DNA of 13,507 bases from Bacteroidales bacterium. GTDB lineage: Bacteria; Bacteroidota; Bacteroidia; Bacteroidales; VadinHA17. A program made the translations under genes and the position numbers. The stretch lies in the NCBI GenBank assembly GCA_003518245.1, contig DOZA01000188.1:1-13507 (forward strand), given 5' to 3'. The notes below the pieces were generated by a model. That model ran no database searches. It saw only the letters and a list, made by a program, of their open reading frames with translations, and was not told the origin of the DNA. Shown one piece after another: positions 7,389 to 13,507 of this stretch. Each line of letters starts with the position of its first letter. Within the stretch, counting starts at the first letter, position 1.

Positions 7389-8309
7389 ATGAAAATTGTA
7401 ATAGCAACGGAAAAACCATTTGCCAGTGCTGCCGTTGACGGTATAAGAGAAGTACTGGATAAAGCAGGATATGAACTAAGTCTGCTGGAAGGATATACAG
7501 ACAGGCAGGAATTGCTGGGAGCAGTAAAAGATGCAGATGCTTTAATAGTAAGAAGTGATATAGTAGACAAAGAGGTAATTAATAATGCAGAAAACCTGAA
7601 AATAGTAGTCAGGGCCGGAGCAGGATATGATAATATTGACCTGGATGCATGTACTGCTGGCAATATTGTTGCAATGAATACACCTGGACAGAACTCAAAT
7701 GCAGTTGCTGAACTGGCATTTGGTATGATGGTATACCTTGCACGTGGCGGTTATAACGGGAAACCGGGTACCGAGCTGAAGGGTAAGACACTGGGGATAC
7801 ATGCCTATGGTAATGTTGGTAAATGCGTTGCAAAAATAGCCAAAGGATTTGGGATGGATATTTATGCATTTGATCCTTATATAGATGCTTCAGAACTGGA
7901 AAAAGATGGTGTGAAAGTAATGACTACAGTTGAAGATCTGTATTCTGCCTCACAGTATGTATCCATTCATATACCGGCAAATGATCAGACGAAAGGATCG
8001 ATAGGATATAAATTAATATCCCTGATGCCTGCAAATGCTGTATTGGTTAATACTGCCAGGAAAGAAGTTATTAAAGAGGAAGAATTGCTTAAGGCCTTCA
8101 ATGAAAGGAATGATTTCAGTTATATATCTGATATTGCCCCTGATTGCCGTAATACGATAGAATCAAATTATGAAGGGAGATATTTTTTTACTCCTAAGAA
8201 AATGGGAGCACAGACAGCTGAAGCTAACATAAATGCCGGAGTAGCAGCGGCAAGCCAGATAGTGGCATTCCTGGAAAAAGGTGATGAGACATTCAGGGTT
8301 AATAAGTAA
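7389..8309 (+). CDS. serA: D-3-phosphoglycerate dehydrogenase, short type IIIK form
   Basis: SerA oxidises 3-phosphoglycerate to 3-phosphohydroxypyruvate with NAD, the first step of serine synthesis. At 306 residues it has the substrate- and NAD-binding domains only, lacking the C-terminal ACT and ASB domains that give serine feedback inhibition in longer enzymes. The substrate-binding VVRAGAGYDNID (73-84) and MNTPGQNSNAVAEL (96-109) are intact. The Rossmann turn is GIHAYGNVG (136-144) with alanine for one glycine, and D162 is the probable NAD-ribose residue. The catalytic arginine is R224 in VNTARK (220-225). The usual catalytic histidine (PHIGG in other SerA) is replaced by lysine in FTPKKMGAQTAEAN (267-280), K270/K271. 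This is the type IIIK pattern described for Entamoeba and seen in Bacteroides. It lies 12 bases after serC and 21 before the DUF1015 gene. Confidence 0.95.
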   Translation: MKIVIATEKPFASAAVDGIREVLDKAGYELSLLEGYTDRQELLGAVKDADALIVRSDIVDKEVINNAENLKIVVRAGAGYDNIDLDACTAGNIVAMNTPGQNSNAVAELAFGMMVYLARGGYNGKPGTELKGKTLGIHAYGNVGKCVAKIAKGFGMDIYAFDPYIDASELEKDGVKVMTTVEDLYSASQYVSIHIPANDQTKGSIGYKLISLMPANAVLVNTARKEVIKEEELLKAFNERNDFSYISDIAPDCRNTIESNYEGRYFFTPKKMGAQTAEANINAGVAAASQIVAFLEKGDETFRVNK

Positions 8310-8330
8310 TTATTAAAGATTATCTGAAAT

Positions 8331-9581
8331 ATGGCAATAGTTAAACCTTTTAAGGCTCTCCGCCCACCAAAGGATATAGCAGAAAAGGTAGCATGCCTGC
8401 CTTATGATGTTATGAATACAAATGAAGCAAGGAGAATGGCTGAGGGCAATAAGTATTCATTATTACATATAACAAGGGCTGAGATTGACCTACCCGAGGA
8501 TATTGATGTGCATAGTGAAGAAGTATACAGCAAATCCCATGATAATTTCCTTAAATGGCAGGAAAACAAATGGTTGGTGCAGGATGAGGAATCAAAATTT
8601 TATATCTATGCCCAGACAATGGGTGAAAGAACTCAGTATGGTTTATTGGCCTGTGCTTCTGTTGACGATTACCTGAAAGGCTTAATAAAAAAGCATGAGC
8701 TGACCAAGCCGGATAAGGAAGAAGACAGGATGGTTCATGTGAGAACGAACAATGCTAATATAGAACCGGTGTTTTTTATTTATCCTGCTGTTGCAGAAAT
8801 TGATGAAATTGTGAAAAACATAGTGGAAAATCAAGAGACTGAATATGATTTTATTGCAGAGGATGGCTTCGGCCATCACTTCTGGGTAATTAACGAACAT
8901 AAGTTAATAGAAAAAATAGAAAATCTTTTCAGGGGGAAAGTACCATATACCTATGTTGCTGACGGGCATCACAGGACAGCTGCAGCTGCTCTTGTAGGTA
9001 AAGAAAAAAGGGAGAAAAACCCGGGTTATACCGGTGAAGAGGAATTTAATTACTTTATGGCTGTGCATTTTCCTGATAACCAGCTTGAGATAATTGATTA
9101 TAACAGGCTTGTTAAAGATCTTAATGGAAATACAGCAGATGAATTAATTGAAGCACTTGGTGAGTCATTTAACATAACAAGAATGGGTGCCGATATCTAT
9201 AAGCCTGATAAACTACATGTTTTTTCAATGTACCTCGAGGGTAACTGGTATAAGCTTGAAGCAAAGGAATCAGTTTATGACGATTCTGATCCAATTGGTG
9301 TGCTTGATGTCACAATCTTGACCCGGAAGGTCCTTGCACCAATACTTGATATTCAGGACCTGAGACGATCAAAGAGAATTGATTTTGTGGGTGGTATACG
9401 AGGATTGGATGAACTCAGAAAAAGAGTTGACAGTGGTGAGATGAAAGTTGCATTTACCATGTATCCCGTTTCTATGAAACAGCTATTAGATATAGCAGAT
9501 ACAGGTAATATCATGCCTCCGAAAACCACATGGTTTGAACCAAAGTTACGAAGTGGACTGGCTATTCATTTGCTTGACTGA
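8331..9581 (+). CDS. DUF1015 family protein (candidate phosphoserine/serine phosphotransfer enzyme)
   Basis: This 416-residue cytosolic protein has the hallmarks of the DUF1015 (COG4198) family: FKALRPP (7-13), ACLPYDVMN (21-29), HELTKPDKEEDR (122-133), YVADGHHRTAAAAL (208-221) and PPKTTWFEPKLRSGL (396-410). No signal peptide or membrane segment is visible. The DGHHR signature at 211-215 resembles that of ParB/sulfiredoxin-fold enzymes, which include free serine kinases of the SerK type (similarity judged by eye). It is the last gene of the gcvT-comB-serC-serA run, 21 bases after serA, with a strong terminator behind it, so it is coexpressed with the enzymes that make phosphoserine. No serB-like phosphatase is seen here. 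I infer a role in phosphoserine/serine interconversion, possibly with ADP or pyrophosphate as phosphate acceptor. I faintly recall reports of serine kinase activity in this family but cannot verify them. Family call strong, function tentative. Confidence 0.88.
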   Translation: MAIVKPFKALRPPKDIAEKVACLPYDVMNTNEARRMAEGNKYSLLHITRAEIDLPEDIDVHSEEVYSKSHDNFLKWQENKWLVQDEESKFYIYAQTMGERTQYGLLACASVDDYLKGLIKKHELTKPDKEEDRMVHVRTNNANIEPVFFIYPAVAEIDEIVKNIVENQETEYDFIAEDGFGHHFWVINEHKLIEKIENLFRGKVPYTYVADGHHRTAAAALVGKEKREKNPGYTGEEEFNYFMAVHFPDNQLEIIDYNRLVKDLNGNTADELIEALGESFNITRMGADIYKPDKLHVFSMYLEGNWYKLEAKESVYDDSDPIGVLDVTILTRKVLAPILDIQDLRRSKRIDFVGGIRGLDELRKRVDSGEMKVAFTMYPVSMKQLLDIADTGNIMPPKTTWFEPKLRSGLAIHLLD

Positions 9582-9595
9582 AAAAATTGAGTATT

Positions 9596-9635
9596 TAGGA
9601 AAGTCTTGGTTAAGAACCGGGGCTTTCCTATTTTT
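9596..9635 (+). terminator. Intrinsic terminator after the serine operon
   Basis: TAGGAAAG (9596-9603) pairs with CTTTCCTA (9623-9630). The helix continues with C9605-G9622 and GGTT (9608-9611) pairing with AACC (9615-9618) around an AAG loop, with small bulges at T9604 and G9619. TTTTT follows at 9631-9635. The hairpin begins 15 bases after the DUF1015 stop and has the form of a Rho-independent terminator. A TTG at 9606, in frame with yggS, lies inside the stem and is therefore not a credible start. Confidence 0.8.
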
Positions 9636-9636
9636 A

Positions 9637-9644
9637 TAGCTTTG
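9637..9644 (+). promoter_or_regulatory. Bacteroidota -7 box for yggS
   Basis: TAGCTTTG matches TAnnTTTG exactly and is followed by CATGAT, then the yggS ATG at 9651. Transcription would start within a few bases of the ATG, giving a leaderless or nearly leaderless message. No TTTG is seen at the -33 spacing, which falls inside the terminator hairpin. Confidence 0.5.
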
Positions 9645-9650
9645 CATGAT

Positions 9651-10337
9651 ATGAACAATATTACAGAAAATATCAGGATCTTAAAAGAAGAATTACCGGA
9701 CAAAGTTAAACTGGTTGCTGTATCGAAAACAAAGACAGTGGAAGATATTATGCTGGCTTATAATGCCGGTCAAAGAGTATTTGGAGAAAACAGGGTACAG
9801 GAGCTGATGAGTAAATATGAACATGTTCCCGGTGATGTGCAATGGCATATGATTGGACACCTGCAAAGAAACAAAGTGAAATATTTAGCCGGTTTTATAC
9901 ATATGATAGAATCTGTGGATTCAAATAATCTTCTGAGAACAATAAATAAGGAGGCTAGAAAAAGCGGCCGGATAATAGACTGTCTTTTGCAGTTCCATAT
10001 AGCAAGTGAAGAAACAAAATACGGCTTCAGCATAAAAGAAGCGGAAGGGCTTATTGAGACCGGTATATTAGATGAACTTGATAATGTAAATATAAGGGGT
10101 GTCATGGGTATGGCTACTTTTACCGATGACATGGATAAGGTCAGATCAGAATTTGTATACCTGAAATCAGTTTTTGATAAGCTTAAGCAAACTTGGTTTT
10201 TAAATAATGATCATTTTACAGAGATTTCAATGGGTATGTCTGGTGACTATAAGATAGCTGTTGATGAGGGGAGCACTATGGTTAGACTGGGTACTTTAAT
10301 ATTTGGCGAACGATATTGTAAAATTGATAATAATTAA
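9651..10337 (+). CDS. YggS/PROSC family pyridoxal phosphate homeostasis protein
   Basis: This 228-residue PLP-binding protein of the YggS/PROSC (COG0325) family binds PLP but has no established enzymatic reaction; it buffers free PLP and affects amino-acid pools. The Schiff-base lysine is K26 in KLVAVSKTKTVEDI (20-33). Other family motifs are FGENRVQEL, WHMIGHLQRNKVK, ETKYGFS, GVMGMATF and the phosphate-binding SMGMSGDYKIAVDEGSTMVR followed by FGER at the C-terminus. I chose ATG 9651. A TTG at 9606 would extend the protein by 15 residues, but it lies in the terminator stem and upstream of the -7 box, and the family begins near the MNNITENIRIL segment. The gene is 69 bases after the DUF1015 gene and 12 before the dihydroorotate-dehydrogenase-like gene, which probably shares its transcript. 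Its position behind the PLP enzyme serC is a sensible but separate regulatory context. Confidence 0.93.
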   Translation: MNNITENIRILKEELPDKVKLVAVSKTKTVEDIMLAYNAGQRVFGENRVQELMSKYEHVPGDVQWHMIGHLQRNKVKYLAGFIHMIESVDSNNLLRTINKEARKSGRIIDCLLQFHIASEETKYGFSIKEAEGLIETGILDELDNVNIRGVMGMATFTDDMDKVRSEFVYLKSVFDKLKQTWFLNNDHFTEISMGMSGDYKIAVDEGSTMVRLGTLIFGERYCKIDNN

Positions 10338-10349
10338 ATAATTAAAACA

Positions 10350-11324
10350 ATGAACCTAGAAACTAATTACCTGGGCTTGAAATTGCGTAATCCTGTGATT
10401 GTCAGTAGTAGTGGCCTGACTGATAGCCTGGATAAAATAAAGGCGGCTGCTGAGTATGGTGCCGGAGCAGTTGTAATGAAATCTATATTTGAAGAACAAA
10501 TTAATTACCAGGCCGGTATACTGGCAAGTGGATCAGATTACCCTGAAGCCGAAGATTATATATCATATTATACCCAAACACATTCGCTGGATAATTACCT
10601 TAAGCTGGTAGAAAGTGCAAAAAAATCAACAGATATTCCTGTGATACCAAGTATCAACTGTGTAACTGCTGACAACTGGATCAATTTTGCAAAGAATATT
10701 GAATCAGCCGGTGCCGATGCACTTGAGATTAATATGTTCTTTCTCCCTCTTGATAAAACAGTTGAACCAGGGGTTGCAGAAAAGCTGTACTTAAACATGG
10801 TTGAGAAACTGAGAACTATTCTCACTATCCCTTTTGCCATCAAACTGGGACAGCGGTTCACAAACCTGTTTTATACTATTGATCAGTTATATAACAGGGG
10901 AGCAAACGGGGTTGTACTTTTTAACAGGTTTTTTGAGCCCGATATTGATATTAATTCAATGAATATTATACCCGCATCAGTATTCAGTAAGCCTGATGAC
11001 AAAAGGAATGTACTCAGGTACGTGGCAATGGCATCAGCTATTAATGACAGGATAAGCATATCTGCTTCAACTGGTGTTTACAGCGGTGATGATGTGGTGA
11101 AATATCTGCTTGCGGGGGCCGATACTGAACAGATATGTTCTGTTTTATATAAAGAAGGACATAAATATTTGAAAGAATTACTTGACTTTGTTGAATCATG
11201 GATGAGATCGAAAAATTACGATACCGTTGATAAATTCAGGGGCTTATTGAATTATAAGAACTTTATGGACGCAGGCAAATACGAACGGGCACAGTTCATG
11301 AAATACTTTTCAGGTTATGATTAG
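10350..11324 (+). CDS. Dihydroorotate dehydrogenase-like flavoprotein (probably not a true PyrD)
   Basis: This is a 324-residue TIM-barrel protein related to class 1 dihydroorotate dehydrogenase. The N-terminus MNLETNYLGLKLRNPVIVSSSGLT (split here as MNLETNYLGL at 1-10, then KLRNPVIVSSSGLT at 11-24) matches PyrD. The FMN-contacting lysines are kept: K44 in VVMKS (41-45) and K165 in FAIKLG (162-167). However, the catalytic loop normally read as NxSCPN is LEINMFFLPLDKTVEPG (125-141) with no cysteine or serine at the base position, and the phosphate-binding glycine loop is SASTGVYSGDD (238-248). It is therefore a poor candidate for pyrimidine synthesis. It also carries a C-terminal extension (FRGLLNY...YERAQFMKYF, 296-320) that I recognise from Bacteroidota homologues annotated only as dihydroorotate dehydrogenase-like. 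Likely FMN-dependent, substrate unknown. It lies 12 bases after yggS and 113 before the lipoprotein gene. Confidence 0.85.
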   Translation: MNLETNYLGLKLRNPVIVSSSGLTDSLDKIKAAAEYGAGAVVMKSIFEEQINYQAGILASGSDYPEAEDYISYYTQTHSLDNYLKLVESAKKSTDIPVIPSINCVTADNWINFAKNIESAGADALEINMFFLPLDKTVEPGVAEKLYLNMVEKLRTILTIPFAIKLGQRFTNLFYTIDQLYNRGANGVVLFNRFFEPDIDINSMNIIPASVFSKPDDKRNVLRYVAMASAINDRISISASTGVYSGDDVVKYLLAGADTEQICSVLYKEGHKYLKELLDFVESWMRSKNYDTVDKFRGLLNYKNFMDAGKYERAQFMKYFSGYD

Positions 11325-11437
11325 AATAACATTTTAAGCACTGGACAGAATATACTGACAGGTTTACACTACTTTGAAAAATAAAAATTTAGTATTAAAT
11401 TAGGCGAGAAATAGACCAGCAAATTAAATTATCAATC

Positions 11438-12352
11438 ATGAAGAATAGGTTATTACAGAAAACAGTATATTTTTTAATAGCTGTTTTTGCTTTTAGTCTT
11501 TTGTACAGTTGTAAATCGGGTGGGAAAGAAGACAAACAGGATACAGTGGAGATTACAACAGTAGACGAAGAAGTCCTCCGTGAGGTTAATGAGGCTAAGA
11601 AAATATTTTATTCACTACCCTCACCTCTGGAGTCAGCAATGCTTATTAAATCAGCAGGAGCAGAGTTCAATGAAGAACTCTTAAATCCCACACAGAATAC
11701 ATCAAGATATACAACAAATAAGCAGATGGCTCTTAACCTCGGCATTTATACATGTAATCTGAGTTTTGCAAGTCTTTATGACCAGACACAGCTGGTCATT
11801 GATTACATGTCAGCTGCCAGGGAAATGGCGGACGGACTGGGTATACTGGACGCAATAAATGATGAAACAATTAACAAACTGGAAGAGAATGTTAACAACA
11901 GGGAGGTAATACTGGATATTATTTCAGAAACATTCCTTAACTCAAATTCTTATCTCGAAGATAATGAGCAACCAGCAATAGCATCAATAGTGCTTGTTGG
12001 TGGCTGGATTGAGGGTCTGTACATAGGAACACAACTGGTAGATATGGATCAGTTCGATTCAAATAAGCTAGTGGGTAGAATAATAGACCAGAAGTTATCA
12101 ATTGGTATTATGCTTCATCTTCTCAACGATAATAATCAACATCCATCAATACCGGGAATAATAGAACAGATGGAAGAATTAAAGGCTGTTTTTGATAAGA
12201 TAAATATCAAAACAACTGATATTAAACCTGAAATAGATGAACAAACCAATGTCACTATTTTAAAGTCAACTGTAGAAACAGATATGACCACAGAGGTTTT
12301 TATGGAGCTTGCAGAAAAAGTTAGAGAAATCAGATCATCTTATGTAAAATAG
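11438..12352 (+). CDS. Conserved-type lipoprotein of unknown function
   Basis: This 304-residue protein has a lipoprotein signal peptide: basic residues at 3-8, a hydrophobic core, and the lipobox LLYSC with C25 as the lipidated cysteine. A short acidic/lysine linker (KSGGKEDKQD) follows. The mature part is mostly predicted helix, including EEVLREVNEAKKIFYSLPSP (45-64), a segment starting TTNKQMALNLGIYTCNLSF, and VLVGGWIEGLYIG near residue 190. I do not recognise the family, though the pattern is that of a conserved Bacteroidota envelope protein. It is probably anchored to the outer membrane facing the periplasm. It is followed 6 bases later by a small secreted protein, so the two probably work together. 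The 113-base leader contains TACTTTG at 11370-11376, one base short of the -7 consensus. No function is proposed. Confidence 0.8.
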   Translation: MKNRLLQKTVYFLIAVFAFSLLYSCKSGGKEDKQDTVEITTVDEEVLREVNEAKKIFYSLPSPLESAMLIKSAGAEFNEELLNPTQNTSRYTTNKQMALNLGIYTCNLSFASLYDQTQLVIDYMSAAREMADGLGILDAINDETINKLEENVNNREVILDIISETFLNSNSYLEDNEQPAIASIVLVGGWIEGLYIGTQLVDMDQFDSNKLVGRIIDQKLSIGIMLHLLNDNNQHPSIPGIIEQMEELKAVFDKINIKTTDIKPEIDEQTNVTILKSTVETDMTTEVFMELAEKVREIRSSYVK

Positions 12353-12358
12353 GTAATT

Positions 12359-12802
12359 ATGAAACGAATTGTACAGATAGGTTTTATTTTGACATTGCTC
12401 TTTGCGGTTAATTCATTTTATGCTAATGCCCAGTGCAAAGGGTTTGCTAAGAAAATATGCAGAGCAGAACTAGGATCATATACACATGATGGTAATTACC
12501 ATGCTGCAATCCTTGTTGAGGGTGAAGAGGCAGAGCTGTATAAAACATTTTACAGTGACCAGGATTACAGAGTTGCTATTTGTGGATCTGATAACCTGCC
12601 TACAATAGAGTTCAAGGTAATAGATGCCAATAAAAACATCCTGTATTCAAATGCAGAAGATGAGTATAGCAGGACATGGGATTTCAAACTTGAATCGAGC
12701 CAGCAGCTTAAACTGGTAATAAAAGTTACTACATTTGAGGAATTGTCTGATGACCCTGCAAGTGGTTGTGTGGCAATTATGTTTGGCTTTAAAGCAGATT
12801 GA
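12359..12802 (+). CDS. Small secreted four-cysteine protein, unknown function
   Basis: This 147-residue protein has a signal peptide cleaved probably after A24 (ANA before Q25), leaving about 123 residues. The mature chain looks beta-rich (YHAAILVEGEEAELYKTF, YRVAICG, TIEFKVIDANKNILY, LKLVIKVTTF), consistent with a small beta-sandwich. Cysteines at 26, 34, 75 and 137 are the only ones and could form two disulfides in the periplasm. I do not recognise the family. The start follows the lipoprotein stop by 6 bases, so cotranscription is near certain and the lipoprotein could anchor or bind this product. A terminator follows immediately. Confidence 0.8.
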   Translation: MKRIVQIGFILTLLFAVNSFYANAQCKGFAKKICRAELGSYTHDGNYHAAILVEGEEAELYKTFYSDQDYRVAICGSDNLPTIEFKVIDANKNILYSNAEDEYSRTWDFKLESSQQLKLVIKVTTFEELSDDPASGCVAIMFGFKAD

Positions 12803-12830
12803 TACAGTTAAAATTAAAGATAAAAGAACA

Positions 12831-12852
12831 GGGATCAGCCGATCCCTTTTTT
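12831..12852 (+). terminator. Intrinsic terminator between the secreted-protein gene and uvrA
   Basis: GGGATC (12831-12836), loop AGCC, GATCCC (12841-12846) and TTTTTT (12847-12852) form a compact Rho-independent terminator 28 bases after the plus-strand stop. It overlaps the last codons and stop of uvrA on the opposite strand. Reading the other way the hairpin is followed by TGTTCTTTTAT, so it may also terminate uvrA, less strongly. Confidence 0.85.
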
Positions 12853-13507
12853 GTTTATCTTACCTGCAAGCCACTTCCCGGTATATGACAGTTTGCATTT
12901 AATTATATCTTCCGGTACACCTTCGAAAACAATATTGCCACCCTTTTCTCCTCCTTCAGGACCGAGGTCTATAATCCAGTCAGCATTCTTTATTACTTCA
13001 ATATTATGTTCTATCAATATTACTGAATGACCTCTTTCAACCAAGGCATTCAATGAATTGAGCAGCTTATTTATATCATGAAAATGTAAACCCGTTGTTG
13101 GCTCATCAAAAATAAAAACAATATGATCAGACAACCTTTCCTGGGACAGGTAATAGGCCAGTTTTACTCTCTGGCTTTCACCACCTGAAAGGGTGCTTGA
13201 TGACTGGCCTAGCTTAACATATCCCAAACCAACATCAGCAAGTGGCCTTAGACGAGTTACAATCTTTTGTTCTGTTTTGCCGGCTTGTGAACTGAAAAAC
13301 TCAATTGATTCATTAATGGTCATCTCCAAAACATCGTAAATGTTCTTACCCCTGTATTTTACCTCAAGTATTTCTTTCTTGAAACGCTTCCCTTTACATT
13401 TTTCGCAGGTAAGCTCAACATCGGCCATAAACTGCATTTCTACCTTTATGGTTCCTTCACCTTTGCATTCATCGCAACGGCCACCATCTATGTTAAAGGA
13501 AAAATGG
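12835..13507 (-). CDS. uvrA: UvrABC excinuclease subunit A (C-terminal part, N-terminus off right edge)
   Basis: The frame is open from the right edge to a TGA at 12835-12837, giving the last 223 residues of UvrA; an internal ATG at 13437 is not the start because coding sequence continues upstream of it. UvrA is the damage-recognition ATPase of nucleotide excision repair. In local numbering from the edge, the C-terminal zinc module has C11, C14, C34 and C37 in the CxxC-x19-CxxC pattern, flanked by FSFNIDGGRC. The second ATPase follows with signature LSGGESQRVKLA (S107 begins SGGES), Walker B IFIFDEPTTGLHF (D134, E135) and the switch histidine H167 in VILIEHN. The protein ends in KINKKGIG, with the terminal codons inside the convergent terminator. 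Walker A and the first half of the protein lie outside the window. Confidence 0.97.
   Translation of the reverse strand, partial: HFSFNIDGGRCDECKGEGTIKVEMQFMADVELTCEKCKGKRFKKEILEVKYRGKNIYDVLEMTINESIEFFSSQAGKTEQKIVTRLRPLADVGLGYVKLGQSSSTLSGGESQRVKLAYYLSQERLSDHIVFIFDEPTTGLHFHDINKLLNSLNALVERGHSVILIEHNIEVIKNADWIIDLGPEGGEKGGNIVFEGVPEDIIKCKLSYTGKWLAGKINKKGIG

Noticed and set aside
5516..9581. The gcvT-comB-serC-serA-DUF1015 run considered as a mobile or horizontally acquired island
   Set aside because: No integrase, IS, tRNA edge or visible change in composition was seen; the genes look like ordinary core metabolism for this phylum.

Overview
The window looks like core chromosome of a member of the Bacteroidota, most likely Bacteroidales or a close relative. 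The evidence is AT-rich DNA, several intergenic matches to the Bacteroidota -7 element TAnnTTTG, starts mostly without Shine-Dalgarno sequences, a TPR-PD40 envelope protein, a TerB/ABC-transporter fusion and a short SerA carrying lysine at the catalytic-histidine position. I see no tRNA or rRNA gene, IS element, prophage, CRISPR array or integration scar.

Left part (1-2733, minus strand). Reading leftward from the divergent point near 2766-2865 there is an Hpt phosphotransfer protein with a STAS anti-sigma-antagonist-like protein 8 bases behind it, then a flavin-reductase-like FMN protein with its own promoter, then the N-terminal 425 residues of a TerB-like/ABC ATPase fusion that runs off the left edge.

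Central part (2866-9581, plus strand). A secreted TPR-PD40 protein comes first. It is followed by a tightly spaced run: gcvT (glycine cleavage T protein), comB (2-phosphosulfolactate phosphatase family), serC, serA (type IIIK) and a DUF1015 protein with a DGHHR motif. SerA and SerC convert 3-phosphoglycerate to phosphoserine and GcvT belongs to glycine/one-carbon metabolism, so the cluster centres on serine and glycine. No serB-type phosphatase is visible. The DUF1015 gene is a candidate for phosphoserine/serine chemistry, and comB adds a possible sulfonate branch. A strong intrinsic terminator at 9596-9635 closes the run.

Right part (9637-13507). A promoter directly after the terminator serves a PLP-homeostasis protein (YggS/PROSC family), followed at 12 bases by a dihydroorotate-dehydrogenase-like flavoprotein that lacks the usual active-site motif. 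Next come an unrecognised lipoprotein and, 6 bases later, a small secreted four-cysteine protein. A convergent terminator separates these from the C-terminal 223 residues of uvrA on the minus strand.

No gene-free stretch exceeds 300 bases; the longest gaps are about 90-130 bases. Nothing stands out as a defence system or mobile element. The best leads for undescribed biology are the DUF1015 gene in the serine cluster, comB beside serC/serA, the Hpt-STAS pair, the TerB/ABC fusion and the lipoprotein/secreted-protein pair.
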